The notes beneath the pieces were generated by a model, which did not search any database, had not been told where the DNA came from, and saw only the letters and a list, made by a program, of their open reading frames with translations. The translations under genes were made by a program, and so were the position numbers. Of a DNA stretch of 64,000 nucleotides, positions 11,752 through 24,269 are shown in pieces (within the stretch, counting starts at the first letter, position 1; each line of letters opens with the position of its first letter). This stretch comes from Chrysemys picta bellii (taxonomy: Eukaryota; Chordata; Testudines; Emydidae), in contig NC_088799.1 in NCBI RefSeq assembly GCF_011386835.1, positions 72,373,302-72,437,301 of the forward strand. The letters run 5' to 3'.

Positions 11752-14645
11752 GCATAGATTAAAAGATTATACTTATCTGGCTGTTCTATGGGACATATGT
11801 TAAGCCCATATGGTGGCTTTCCCTAAAGAGGAAGGGAACTTCAAGAAAATAAAATAAGAGGAGATCAGAAACTAATTCACATCTTAATTAAAGCTGGATT
11901 TTCAAAGGAGCCTAGAGGAGTTAGGAACCCATATTTACTTGAAATTCCCTTAGTTTCCTTTGCATATCTCATCCTATAATCATTCTTATCTTGGCTCGGC
12001 AAGAGTCCTATGGGAAAAAGCCAAGAATATCTACTCTGGATTCTGGAGGCTTTAATAAATACATAATAATTAAGTTGTCATTCATAGATGGACTGGTTTT
12101 TTGTTTGTTTGTTTTTCAGGTACAACTTTGTGCCTATCTTTTGGTACCTGACTGTGCAGTAGAAAAATGTGAGTCTACTACCAGCTATTCAAGTAATTAT
12201 AATTACTTGGTAACAAGATCTAGATGCCATTATCTCTACATTGTACCCAGTGCTTACTATTTCCTCCATGAGATTCATATGAGTTCTGTATATGATATTA
12301 TGTGATGAAGCTTAGGTGAAACATCTGTTTCACTCTGTATAAACTTTATGAAAAAGCTGAAAGTGAATGCAAAATTTAGAGAATGAGCTTTAAGAACTGT
12401 GGTGACTGTGATTATTAGGCTTCTAAACCATCTGTGCAGCAGAGTTCAAAAGACTTGTCAGTAGATGTAGCTCATGTTAAAATTGGAGAATGATTCCAAG
12501 AATTAGGTGGCAGTGGATGTAATCTTTAAACAAGGACTCCTTCACCAGGATAACTCGATTCACTAGTGTTACTTTTTTTGTTATTCCAGTCCAATTAAAA
12601 TGACTGGGTCTAGGCCACCATAGCAGTTCTGTGATTGCATAACTCCAGTAAAAGAGTGGTCGAACAGGCCCATTTAAGCTAATTAAGAAGATATATTAGT
12701 GTTACTATGTTTGGGAAAATATAAGACAGCCACTGTGCAATTTTGCCTATTTTCACCAAATTTTGCAACTTTACTATAATTTGGTGGATTTTCCTGTATG
12801 GATTTTGACTTCACATATGTACATTCATCTTCTATTGAAATTACATGTGCACACCCCTGTGCAGACTTTGCCTTTCCATTTGAAAATTAAGTGGAAATGG
12901 AATTGAAACATTTGTCAATAATCAATGTTTGGGGCTGAAATCTGCAGGTCTTTCTTTGACAAAATGCCAGTTGTGCTTGTTTTGACTGCCTGCAGATGGG
13001 GGCATTATTTAAAAAAAAAGAAAAGAAAATTGTAGCTGGACTGAGACACTGGAATTCTGGAAATAGAGAGTTGCTCCTGGATAACTTTATTGCTTGCTTC
13101 CCTTGATGTTTCTTCCATTGGTGCTCTTAATTGGTTACCTTTTCTAATGTGTCTTGAAGATAAGAAGCCTCCTCTAACATAAGTGTTTGATATTATCAAT
13201 AATAGTATCATCATTAAGAATTATTCATTTGCAACAGGAGGAACTTGTTCAGAGCCCCATGTACAAAGGCCTCAATATTCAATAATGCTATTCTTACCTT
13301 TGTTCTCTGCACATCATTCATGACAGTTTCATACAGTAATGAAGGACACCAGCAACTTCAAGAGTGAATGATTCCCTATTGATAACCCAGTGCTGCATAT
13401 ATACTTCATAAAAAGATTTGATTCTTTCTCTCTTCTAATCCATTCTGGAACAGTAATCTCAAGGTGTTGCTGTCGTGAATCATTCGTTTCCTTTTTTAAT
13501 TACCTCGCCTATTACACTTAATAGCTATTTAGCTTCCTCTCCAGTCATGCTATAGCTATTGTTCTCTTTAACCCTAACACCTCCCTTTTGGGAACTGCTT
13601 TAATTTTCTTAGTACTGGGACTCTGTTCTCCATCTGCTGATTTCACTAGTAAATCAGATGTCAATGAAGGTTAGTGTAATAGGTCAAGCAGAGATAAGTC
13701 ACCAGTTACTTACCATTGGTATTTTTATGAGTTGTGAGTTATCTTCCCCTGAATATGGCAAGAGAGAGAGTGTGTGTGGTACTACCCCTTACTATTGCCA
13801 ATATCAGTAAATCTGAAACTGCAGTTGAACAGATATCGCTAATAAAATTTGGTTTTATCTGTTCATTGATCTAAAGACTGGATCCCAGTCAATAAATATA
13901 CTGTGTACTTGTGTAAATGGAACTGGGTGTATTCTAAGCTCTATAAGCATTTTCTGCATTGCTATAACTCCCTCAAAAGAATCAGGGGGAAAAAGAGACC
14001 TTGGGTATTTCACTCTGAACAGCAAAGGGGTTAGTGGTAGAATGCTCTCAGTGAGGAGCACTCAGCTATGGAATAAGCTTCCGACATTGGGCTGGAATAT
14101 GCAGGATTGACTTTCAGGGCATGTTGTGAGATCTAAATTTCTGGACTGGGATCTGGGCTCTCAAAGAAGATGGAGTCTTAAAGTGGGGGAGACTGTGTAT
14201 AGCGGGACTGGAGTTTCAGTGAGGGAAGTCCTTTTTTAAAAAATTGTATTGAAGTGGCAAATTTTTTTTGAAGGTTTTGATGTTGATTTTTCATAGTACC
14301 ACTCTTTTTTTAGTACCCTCAAAGCTATCTACAGTAGAAGATTGGCACTTTTTAAAAGCACATTGTTACAAATATAAATAAATAACTCTTTACATGACTC
14401 TTGAATACATTAATATTGGAACAACTAATTGAATAATATTCACAAGTATCCTCTTTGATAAATTTTCTACTTTACTTGCAAATGACTTAATAGACAATTT
14501 ATTTTCTTCCCTCATTATTAGACCTAGCTCTGTAGGTGGCCAAATACTGTTCCTCACATACACTATACATAATTTTTCCCCAGAGAATTGGCAAGTGATT
14601 TATTCATATATACTTATTTAAAAAAATGCAAGTAGCTCTAATTGC
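11752..14645. other. Non-coding AT-rich DNA, nothing recognised
   Basis: No gene, RNA or clear transposable element is seen. Short open frames at 11991-12305 and 13005-13214 (minus) have no supporting features. Confidence 0.5.
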
Positions 14646-14649
14646 TTAG

Positions 14650-14770
14650 TCCTCCAAACAGCAAAGCACTTATAAGCACGTGCTTAACTTTAAATGCTTT
14701 CCTAAATCACTGCCTAGTGCTTTGATCCCACAACTGGCTTCACACTGGCAAATCCCTGCTACTGCGTAGA
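14650..14770. repeat. Ancient amniote MITE fragments (AAAGCACTTAAGCACGTGCTTAA type)
   Basis: cagcaaagcacttataagcac and gtgcttaactttaa form one arm of a known palindromic amniote repeat. Adjoining gatcccacaactggcttcac resembles a second common fragment. Recognition is from memory of the words only. Confidence 0.4.
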
Positions 14771-16825
14771 GGGCACTGAAATGTCCACAATAGGAAGAAA
14801 GCAGACCCATAATCACGTTGAAGTTCAGATTGCATTGTGTGCAGTAAGATTTTAACACCCATTAACTCTCACGTTAACACATTTTTAAACCCACTTTTTC
14901 CCGTATGATGGCAAAATCTGAATGGGCATAGGGATCTGCCCCCGCAGTGTCAGTTGCAGCTCATCACCATGATACTGTGCCATTTCAAGTAATCATAAAC
15001 ATTAATCTAGCTTGATCATCTCAAGTGCCATGGTATTGATCCTGCTTATGTTTTTCATAGAGGCAGATTATTTATTTTGAGAGAGAAGGATGAGACGACA
15101 AATATGGTGATACGTCTACATTTAGTAGTTTTGTTGTTGTTTTGTTTTTTTAAATTCCCACACATTTGGTTTGGAGGGAAAATGAATAATTCAGTGCTTT
15201 GTTTTATTCTTTAAACACTGTACAATGCATACAAATTCAAACAAATTCCCACAAAAGAATGGCAGTAAGCCACCTGCCATTATAGGGGAGAAAGATAACA
15301 TTTAGAATCCTCAGAGTTTATCACCACTGTGTGACTCTCATATCTGAGACCATGAGAATTAAAATGGAAAAGCAAGGGCAACCTGAACTGCAAATCCAGA
15401 AGTGTTGATAAGTTAAACCTAATATTTCACCACAAATCATTATAGCCTTTTCAAAACAATAAACTTTGAAGAGTTCTGTGAGCCCCCCAAAGAGAATTTT
15501 TAAGTGCTATCCTTTTTTAGATGTTGTTTGGGATTTGTTCCAAGATCAGGCAGAGGGAATAGAGTCAGACTGATGGAAGGAAGAGACGGTTTGGTGCTAA
15601 AAATAAATAAAACACATTTTGACACTTTATCATAACATTGTGAAATAGTATACTTTGAAGTTGTTCATGAGCCTCAACAGATTTCTTGTATTGTATGTTC
15701 AAATTTGATATTTTTTTGTGTACCAAGACCAGTCAAGGGGATCTAATATTTTGTATCTATCTTGTGTTTTTAACTGTTTTGCTGGTCTAAGATTCTTTTT
15801 TTCTTGTGTTTTAGTTTCCCTTTATCTCTGCTCCTCCAGACCCTTGTCTTAACACAGTCAAGTTTTTTTCCAAACTTATGTCCCTCTATATACTTCCCAC
15901 CTAATCTCTAATACAACACAGAATTGTTTTGAATAACAGCTTGAAATTCCTCATTAGAAAGATTGAACCACTTCTGCAGCTGCTGCCCACCAGAACCTGA
16001 ATTCTGCACTTATAACTTCCATGGCAATTAAGCAACCACTAAAGGGTTTCTGCATGGGTTAATATGTGGCACGCATGTCCATGAGGGAAGTTCAGATATA
16101 AATGAAGAGTATTGCTATGCCCCATGTGCTTCAAATTAAGTAGTAGTCTATCCTACCATCATTAACATAATTATGTTTAAAAGGTGACTGAATAGCTCTG
16201 TGTGCAGTCACTGAGACCTGGAGTGTTACAGAACCCCCTATTTGCCGTCAATGCAGTGTGGTGAAGATCAAAGGAGTATTGCTCATCAGAGCATGTGTAA
16301 TTTGTTCCAGACTAGTGTGTGTTTGAGTGATATGCTTCAGTCTCCTGCTCAATCTCCAGTGGCCCAGTCATTGAATTGGATATACAGTGACATCTGTTTA
16401 AATATATTTTCTATACAGTGAAGGACCTGCAGCCTGTGTCCATGCCACTGAGGGAAATCATGGACATTTCCATATAGTATATTAGTCCTCATAGAGAGGG
16501 ATAATCTAGCATGAGCAGGATCCTACAGAATCTCAAATAAAATGCAAAGCTTTTCTGCAGTCAGCAATGAATTTGCAACTATTATGAGTACCTTCTCTTG
16601 CTATCTGCCTGAGGTTTTTTTGTTCTTTCAAGGAATTATAATGCCTCTGCAACTCAGACCTAGTTGACAAATATCTGTTTGTTAGCTTCAGTACAGCTTT
16701 TGCCAGCCTGAAATCAAATGGGCAGTTTGTGTGTGTGCGCTCTCTCTGGCATGACAATTATAGTGAAGAAGTAAAAAGGTAGGTTTCCTTTATTTCTGTA
16801 GTACCGTGAGGAGAAAAAATTGTGG
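14771..16825. other. Non-coding DNA, nothing recognised
   Basis: AT-rich, no long open frame and no recognisable repeat terminus. Confidence 0.5.
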
Positions 16826-16915
16826 ACCAGATCCTCAGCCAGTGTAAATCAGCACAGCTCCATTGACTTCACTTTACCTATGCCCTTTTACACTAGTGGA
16901 GAATCTGGTGGTATA
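16826..16915. repeat. Palindromic MITE-like element (CAGATCCTCAGC type), best-preserved copy
   Basis: ccagatcctcagccagtgtaa at one end is mirrored by ttttacactagtggagaatctgg at the other, around a tccattgacttc core. It is the clearest of the three copies. Confidence 0.65.
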
Positions 16916-17294
16916 TTTGCTAGAGAGAAGAGTTAACATGGCTCAGATGGATATGTGGATATGGAGTTTTTAATGTCTATCTTTTCCAAATAGTCTTCTG
17001 TAACTCTAGCACTTAGTCATATTTGCTTTCTATGCACTTATCACTCACTATGATTTATTTTCCACCAGTGTGGAGCAAATAGAAAGAAAAGAATCAAGCT
17101 ACACACTCAATAATCTCATAGGCAATACCAAAGAATTATTGCAGTGTTTCTGTAGCATAGTAAAAAGGGTATACTGTTGATTTATTGCAATAGCATTATA
17201 ATATTCTCAGTGTTTTCTGTGCAGTTTTTATATATCCTAACATTTAGTTGGCTTCTAGAATAGATAGCTACTGAGCTGTACGTAGTGTGTCTAT

Positions 17295-17485
17295 GGCCTT
17301 GTCTACACAGGAGTGATTTTGGGGTTTAACCTGAGGTCTAAATTTAAACCAATACAGTTTTACAATATAACCTCCCCACTGCCATGTAGACGCAATTTTA
17401 CCAAAATAAGAGTATCCACATAAAGCAATATATTGGTATAACGATATCTGTATGACTGGCAAAAGTTGCCCATATAGGCAAGGCC
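17295..17485. mobile_element. Short TIR element (MITE), GGCCTTGTCTACAC type
   Basis: The left end ggccttgtctacaca and right end taggcaaggcc are inverted. The interior is AT-rich and non-coding. At 191 bp it fits a non-autonomous DNA transposon. The starts at 27371 and 55071 use related words. Confidence 0.6.
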
Positions 17486-17589
17486 AATATTAGATTTATA
17501 CTGCTACTCATCACCTTAATATCTGAGTGTCTGCCATGTAAAATCAGTAGTAAATAGCAAAGTCCCTAGTGGACTTCATGTAGTCTCTT

Positions 17590-17870
17590 GTTCGCCTCCT
17601 TTTTTGAGGTTAAAAACTCTGCTTTGGGTGGAGTTTATTTTCTGTTTGTTGGATTGGATTTATTGACTTGTTTACAGATTTTTAACAGTTTTGGGGGACA
17701 GGAATATATGTTTTGGATGGATGGGTTTGTCATTGGAGTGAGTGTAATACTTGCTATGGCAGGTCTATTTTGCAGGGCATGGTTTTGCACCATCCCCTAA
17801 AAATGGTGACTGACTTTCAACTCCTTTGGAAGTTCATTCCACAGCCCTATCCCATCAACCAAGAAAGTGT
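17590..17870 (+). repeat. Unclassified interspersed repeat, left part, interrupted by LTR
   Basis: The 3' part (ggaagttcattccacagcccta) resembles the tail of a reptile non-LTR element as I remember it. The sequence resumes with tctcccgtacttt after the LTR-like block ending at 19995, which suggests the LTR landed inside it. The frame at 17588-17800 is hydrophobic by chance composition. Confidence 0.3.
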
Positions 17871-18017
17871 TGTGACCTGGTGTGACGTTGAGAGACTAGG
17901 TCTCAGCTCATGCTGAGGCTGTAGGTATCAGAACTGACATAGCTGGAAACCAGACCAGCTCACCTATATGATGACGATGTTCAAGATAAGTGTTAGACGT
18001 TTAAGGATGTGTTTACT

Positions 18018-18025
18018 GTTTAGAC
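18018..18025. repeat. 8-bp target-site duplication gtttagac (left)
   Basis: Identical to 19117-19124. An 8-bp duplication is diagnostic of hAT-superfamily insertion. Confidence 0.92.
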
Positions 18026-19116
18026 CAGGGGTCAGCAAACTTTCAGAAATGGTGTGCTGAGTCTTCATTTATTCACTTTAACTTAAGGTTTTGCGTGCCG
18101 GTAATACATTTTAATGTTTTTTAGAAGGTCTCTATAAGTCTATATTATATAACTAAACTATTGTTGTATGTAAAGTAAACAAGGTTTTCAAAATGTTTAG
18201 GAAGCTTAATTTAAAATTAAATTAAAATGCTGATCCTACGCCACCAGCCTGCTCAGCTCACTGCCAGCCTGGGGTTCCGTTCACCTAGTTTGGCAGCGGG
18301 CTGAGCGGGACCTGCGGGCCCCCAGCTGGCAAGGGGCCGGCAGCCGGGAACCAGACTGGGGGTGCAGGTGGGAATGTGGGGGGGATGCAGGAGCTCCCGT
18401 TTGGTTCTCAGGGTGGGTGTGGGGATGTGGAGGGGTGCAAGAGTCAGGGAATGGGGTGTGTGTGGGGGGCTGGGTATGTGTGGGGGTGCAGTAGTCAGAA
18501 CGGGGGCTGGAGGTGTGTGAGGGAGTGCAAGGGTCAGGGCAGAGGGCTGGGTGTGTGGGGGGGTGCAGGAGTCAGAATGGGGGCTGGAGGTGTGTGAGGG
18601 GGTGCAGTGGTCAGGGCAGAAGGCTGGGTGTGTGGCGGGGGTTCATGGGTCAGGGCAGGGGGCAGGGTGAGTGTGGGGGGTTCAGGGGTCAGGGCAGAGG
18701 GCTGGGGTGCTCTGCTCATGGGGGTGCTCACAGCAGGGGGCTGCAAGGGATATGCCCCGTCCCCACCCCTTTCCCCAGGGCCCCGTTCCCACCTGTTCTC
18801 TGCCTCCTCCCCGGAGCAGCGAGCATGCTGCGGCTTGGCTCTGCTCCCCCTACCCCTTCCCCTCGCAAGGGCGGTTAGCTGATTGGCGGCAGGGAGAGGG
18901 AGAGGGGAGGGGCAGGAAAGCACCATGCTAGGGGAAGAAGTGAGGGGAGGGGGGAGCTTGGCTGCCAGCATGACCAAGCTTCTGCCTCCTGCCCCTGCAG
19001 GAGAAATTGGTGGGCGGGGGGGCTGACTGGCCAGGACCCCGTCAGGCAGCAGCATGCCATCAAAAATCAGCTTGTGTGCCATCTTTGGCATGCGTGCTGC
19101 AGGTTGCCGACCCCTG
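18026..19116. mobile_element. Complete non-autonomous hAT-type element (1091 bp)
   Basis: The termini caggggtcagcaaac and gttgccgacccctg are inverted repeats, bounded by perfect 8-bp duplications (gtttagac). Just inside lie conserved subterminal segments (gtgtgctgagtcttcattt on the left; gtgtgccatctttggcatgcg on the right). The AT-rich left third gives way to a GC-rich interior with a G-rich minisatellite. There is no transposase frame. The frames at 18513-18878 and 18534-19091 (minus) read through the minisatellite and are not genes. It depends on a transposase supplied in trans. Confidence 0.9.
18431..18715 (+). repeat. G-rich minisatellite, about 39-bp unit, inside the hAT element
   Basis: Imperfect units begin ggtgcag followed by gtcagg/gtcagaa, then gggctgg and gtgtgtg. 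Consecutive starts at about 18561 and 18600 are 39 bp apart. Units differ by substitutions and short G-run changes. It leaves one strand open in several frames. Confidence 0.75.
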
Positions 19117-19995
19117 GTTTAGACTCTGTAAAATGCTTGTAAATTGCTGCATGCATTAATCTCACTTGTAATGTCTGTATCCCATGCTTTAAGTAATATG
19201 TAATTTTGGCATTATAACTGTAAAAATGCCTGCTCTGAAATTGTGAATCAAGGCAGGAGGAGGGATTGCTCTGCCCGTCAAGGATGACTGAAAACTAAAT
19301 GGGCTATTGTGGAACATCACGATACAGAGTCTTGGTTAATGTCCCCCTCACACCCGTGAAGGTGCTATGTTCAAGAAAGCCCATCCCAACAGCTTGAATG
19401 CTGGAAGAAACATGGATACAAGAAAATTTTCTATCCCTCTTTGCTGTTTGGACTCTCATAGGGATGGAGCTAGGAAACAAAAGCAGAGATCCCCAGGGTC
19501 AATCTGGGATAACCCTAAAATACTTTCAATGCTGGCAGATTACTACATCTGTCAACTTTTGGAACCATAGACTGTCACTCATTTGTATATATATGGAATC
19601 TTCTTTACCCTGTAAATAACTCTTTAGTTAGTTTATTATAGGACTGGCTACAAGCATTGTCTTTGGTGTGAGATCTGAGCTACAAATTGACCTACGGTAA
19701 GTGACTGGTCTCTTGGGTCTGGAAGCAACCTGTATCTTTTGTGATCTTTGGTGTTTGGCAACCAACTGTCACTCAGTCCAGCTTGCTGATTGGCAAGGTA
19801 GACTGGAGTTCCCTGGGGGACTGTCTGTGATTCCATGGTAAGACTATTCTAGTGCTTCAGGAATTCACATTTGTTACTGGGTTGGTGACATCTATTTATA
19901 GAACATATCACCCCTGTGGGGTGTCTGCCCTGCTTCTTGACAGTCTGCCCTGAGGTTGGCACACTCAGTCATGAACCACTGCAGGCATCATGACA

Positions 19996-21067
19996 TTGGC
20001 TCTCCCGTACTTTGTCCTGGGTTTTCTGATTTGTGTTTTGGCATCCAGTTCTTTTTCCCAAGTGGTCACAGTTTAGTTATAACACAACCAATGTATGAGT
20101 AGTTTTAAATGATACCTTCAGTGCTGTACTCACTTGCATTTGTCAACACTTAATTTCAAATGCCATCATATTGCCAATTCATCAACCTTTTTTAGGTCTC
20201 TGTGGAATTCCTCAGAGTTGTCTCTAATCTTGACTAACCAAAATGTGTCATCTAGAAATCATGCAGTGTCACTGTTCACCTCCTTTTATAGATCATTGAT
20301 GAATTTTTCATGCAAGACCACACCAGTACGGACCTTTGTAACACTCAACTGTCAACCTATTGTAAATGTAAACTTTATTCTACCACATGATGATTTATTA
20401 TATTTCCTCCTTTTTAATTAATTTTCCCCACATCAGATGTCAACATCAAGATTCATAAATATTGAATTGATTAGAAAGTGCCAAAAGCATAGAACACATG
20501 CCCCCAATTTCCAGTAACACTTTATCTTTTGTTAACTTATATGGGATAAGACAAACTGAGCTCCCGTTACCTCTTGGGCAATGAACAAGAATTTTTACAG
20601 ACAAAATATGTGCTAGTGTTAATTGGAGATTTCATCCCACAGGAGTTCAAGGTGACTCATATATGCACATAAAATTATATATTCTTCTAATTTATCCACT
20701 TTCAATTGGTTATGAGCTCAATTAACACAGTAATTAATGACTTAAGTACAAGTCTGACAACATCACTAGCTAATTAATGTTTTAATTTGTATCAATACTT
20801 AAAAGATAAATTTTCAATTTTGCCTGGGAAACAGTAGCTTTTTTTTTTTCTTTGTGGCTCTCTTTTAAAAACTGAATCTTGTTTCATTAAATCTTGTAAT
20901 TGTATGTGTCCACGGGGTTTTGTCAATAATTAATATTTCATGGCAAGGGAACATTGACAAGGGAAAAGTTTTATATTACCTCTATGGTCAGCAACTGGAT
21001 GTACTTAGCTGGAGGATGTGATATAACTCTTATAGAAAAGAACAATAGGTATGCAAATCAAAGGACA
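19996..21067. other. Non-coding; possible right part of the interrupted repeat, then AT-rich DNA
   Basis: 19996-20080 may continue the repeat seen at 17590-17870. 20680-20960 is strikingly AT-rich with several TAATTA words. No gene is seen. Confidence 0.35.
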
Positions 21068-21079
21068 TTCACCTTGATT
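21068..21079. repeat. 12-bp target-site duplication ttcaccttgatt (left)
   Basis: Perfect match to 21707-21718 on the far side of the Penelope-like insertion. Confidence 0.9.
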
Positions 21080-21706
21080 TCAGAATGGTAGCTGTGTTAG
21101 TCTGTATTAGCAAAAACAATGAGAAGTCCTTGTGGCACCTTAGAGACTAACACATTTATTTGGGCATAAGCTTTTGTGGGCTAGAACCCACTTCATCGGA
21201 TGCATGAAGTGAAAAATACAGGAGCAGGTATAAATACATGAAAGGATGGGGGTTGGAAACAGACTCCAATGTGAAGCTGCAGACTCTTCAAAAACAGACT
21301 CCAATGTGAAGCTGCAGAACTGGAATTAATTTGCAAACTGGATACCATCAGATTAGGCCTGAATAAAGACTGGGAGTGGTTGGGTCATTACAAAACCTAA
21401 ACTTAATTTCCCCAATACTAATTTCTCCCTACTGTTACTCACACCTTCTTGTCAACTGTCTGTAATGGGCCACTCTCTCACTACTTCAAATGTTATTTTT
21501 CCTCCCTTGGTATCCTGCTGTTAATTGATGTATCTTGTTAGACTGACCTCAGGCTTGGTAAAGCAACCCCCATCCTTTCATGTATTTATACCTGCTCCTG
21601 TATTTTTCACTTCATGCATCCGATGAAGTGGGTTCTAGCCCACGAAAGCTTATGCCCAAATAAATGTGTTAGTCTCTAAGGTGCCACAAGAACTCCTCAT
21701 TGTGTT
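21080..21706 (+). mobile_element. Penelope-like element, 5'-truncated, with inverted copy of its 3' tail at the 5' end
   Basis: The insert lies between perfect 12-bp duplications. 21080-21250 (tccttgtggcaccttagaga, catttatttgggcataagc, catcggatgcatgaag) is an inverted copy of 21545-21705. The middle contains plus-strand coding remnants of the C-terminal endonuclease tail, around LDTIR and NKDWEW-like residues at 21335-21385, shared with the fragment at 51711-52340. A 35-bp stretch starting aacagactccaatgtg is tandemly duplicated near 21255-21325. Penelope-like elements pair an RT with a GIY-YIG nuclease, and inverted 5' arms are common in the group. This copy makes no product. Confidence 0.85.
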
Positions 21707-21718
21707 TTCACCTTGATT

Positions 21719-23412
21719 AGTGAGGAGTGTCTAAAGAAGTGGAAATCAAGAGGGCTTTCCAATGCTTGGCTTGGCAACAGGATGGTGGGGGAACTCCCAG
21801 GGAAAGAGGAAACATAACCTTTATATCAGAAACAGACTTATACATTTCCTACAGACTGAACTCCTAAGCAAGCCCTCATTTGGGGAAATTTCAACATCAT
21901 CTCACCCTAATATGAAAATGATCTCTAGTAGTTGAGACTTAATCCCAGTAGGATTTCTGTCTGAGTAAGGAATTCAGGATTTGGTCTTTTAATACTATGA
22001 TTGTTAGTGTTGAAGTGATTTTATTTACATTTGCAAGGTGTTTGGAGGGTACTGCATTGTCAGTGGTGGTCTTTCTGCAGAGATCCAAAACACCTAGTTG
22101 TTTGTTCAAAAGGGGGCTTACATGTCTTCACTGTGGGTGTTTGGGAAGCAAATGGAACTGAGGTTTTGATGCCTTCACTTAATTCAGGCAATTTTAAGGA
22201 ATAAGAAGTGTTGTTGTTTTTTTTAAAGGATCTAATTTTTATGTATGTTTCTGTGGTCTTAGCCAACAACATTCTCTTCCATTGAGAATGACATTTCCTT
22301 ACAACATGATCCTGGAATTAACAAGGGGGAAATTTTCATAGCTTTGTGAAATTTCAATCTACTATGGCTATTTTAGATACATTTTATCTGAATATTGCAT
22401 TACCATTTTTAAATAATGGCATATTCACTATGCTTCTAACATAGGCGAATGTTTTAATATCTGTAATAGTTTCAATATATGCCTTATATATTCTGATGCA
22501 GCATACAAAAATATGAAAATTAAAAAGCACAAAACTTTAATTAAAAACACTATATTGCTTTCAGAAAAATTACAAGTATTATAAATTTTACAACTGTTAA
22601 AAGAATCATCCTTGAATTATTCAATACTAGTACAAGTTTTTATGCTCTGTGTAGAACTGTCTGTTCTGATACAGTATTTTTATAGTTGTTTGACACTTTT
22701 TTATGAAAAAGAATAAAAGATGTGAAGCTGATCCATGATGTCAATTTTTTTATTATGTCCAAACAACTTTCTGGCTGTTCATGTTTTTAAATCAAAGTAT
22801 TCTAGGTTGTTTATTATTATTTATTTAAAACCCTGACCAGAAATAATTGGTTGAATTCAATTTTACACATGGTTATGTCTGGCAAAAGGGGGTGAAAGAC
22901 TTATTGTTGTGTTGAAAATTTTGTTTTGATATGAGCATATCAATGAACAGATCATTTTGTTTTCTTTATTCTGGTTTGTATTAAGTAGAGAGAGATCTAC
23001 TACTAAATTCACTTATGAATAACTGCAGTGGTAATTTCAGATACCATGGGCATGAGCATAAACTGAGAGACTTGTATATAAGATGTGTGTTTCTGAGCAT
23101 GTCAATAACACAAAAAGTAGCCATGTGCAATTATAGCACATAGAAGTGTGAACCAACACTCAATTTGAGGCCCTAACAATATACTATAAAATACCCTGAA
23201 CTGATGAGTTTTCTCTAACCTGATTTTATGGTTATTCTGTTTTGGGTTCCTATTTTTTGGTTGCTAAATAACAACAATATTGTGGCTGTAGGTTATAGTA
23301 TATGCATCATAACTTTGTCATGTATTTCCTGTAACAGTTTCTTGTTAAATTTCAATAATCTTGTAGTATTTAGATTTTCTATCACAAATTATATTATTTT
23401 ATGGAGTAGGGG
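21719..23412. other. Non-coding AT-rich DNA, nothing recognised
   Basis: No gene or repeat termini are visible. 22400-22850 is particularly AT-rich. Confidence 0.5.
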
Positions 23413-24240
23413 TGGGATTCCCCAAAAGGACTTGGGCATTGTAATGCTGAGCGTCACAGTGCCAAACTTTTAGGTACCTAGAAAAATCACAGGATCAACA
23501 CTGTGTGATCCACAAAGTCAAGTCAGATGCTTAGGAACATATAAAATCAATGGGGGGAGAGAGGTATGTTAGACTATGATCCACATAAGCCAGCACACAA
23601 GGTGCTGAAGCTAGCTGATGGGAAAAGCTAAGACAGGTATGCCCTAAGCCGTGCCTCCCTATAGCATGGACTTAAGCACCTAGCTCCGTGTAGCAATGCA
23701 CAAATGGGAACTCCCTGCCTGGAGTCAGGTGGCTTAGGTGCCTAAGATATTGCTTGAGGGAATGAGTTACATACTTGCCTCACTCAACACGGAGGAGGAG
23801 GTTCCCCTTTATAATGTTTAGCTCAGTGGTTACAGAACTCTTCTGAGGCTGGAGGCCCCTGTTCAAATCCTTTCTCCTCTTCCAGCAAGAGAGAAAAAAT
23901 TGAACCTGTGTTTCCCACATCCCAGGCAAGTGCTGTACCACTGGGCTAAAAATTGTAAGGTGGGCCACCACTGCCACCTCTGGATGGGTTTTGAACAGGA
24001 CCCAATCCAGTAAGCGGACAGAGCACACCTACCGAACTGGGCATTGTACGAGACTTAGGTGGCTGAACGCCTACCTTCCTCTGGTTCATGATTCGATCTG
24101 GGGCTTAGGTGTAAGATAGGAATCCGGATGTCTAGAGGGAGGCGTCACGTGTGTGCCCAGAGGCAGGAACGTGGGCACTTAGAGCCCTTTTGTCCTGAAA
24201 AAAAAAGTGCTGAGTTTGTTTAGGCACCTAAAGGGTTCAG
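23413..24240. repeat. Interspersed repeat family A, copy 1, with embedded tRNA-like Pol III boxes
   Basis: The start gggattccccaaaaggacttgg is weakly mirrored near 24180-24199 (agcccttttgtcctg), suggesting inverted termini. ggcttaggtgcctaag and related TTAGGCACCTAA words recur. 23819-23875 carries a tagctcagtggtta A box and a cctgttcaaatcc B box like those of a tRNA, followed by a reverse-complement-like stretch (ttcccacatcccaggcaag...ccactgggcta). Copy 2 at 40761-41410 has the same order. Classification is uncertain: a DNA element that captured a tRNA-like module, or a SINE inside it. Confidence 0.5.
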
Positions 24241-24269
24241 TGGGAGTTTGGTGGATTGCAGTGGAGCCA

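Larger units (their letters stand above)
17871..19995 (+). mobile_element. LTR-like element, family 2, split by a hAT-type insertion
   Basis: It starts tgtgacctggtgtgacg and ends ggcatcatgaca, so TG...CA; about 1030 bp remain once the nested element and one duplication are removed. The sequences on both sides of the insertion (17893-18025 and 19125-19790) align in order with the reverse complement of 24270-25110. Shared words are gctgagacct, ggaaaccagac, gcttgtaaattgctgcatgca, caagcattgtctttgg, gacct..ggtaagtgactgg and gaagcaacctg. Two collinear inverted copies prove a repeat family. Calling it an LTR is inferred from the TG/CA ends and the ctgtaaataa-rich stretch. No clear target duplication was found. 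Confidence 0.55.

Noticed and set aside
17588..17800. Hydrophobic frame that could look like a membrane protein
   Set aside because: T-rich composition produces Phe/Leu/Val codons by chance; it lies within an interspersed repeat.
18376..19091. Overlapping long open frames on both strands (up to 185 codons)
   Set aside because: They lie in a G-rich minisatellite inside a hAT element; several frames are open at once and encode Pro/Gly/Cys-rich repeats.
23819..23890. Host tRNA gene
   Set aside because: A and B boxes are present but no cloverleaf can be drawn, and the same module recurs at 41123 inside the same repeat family.
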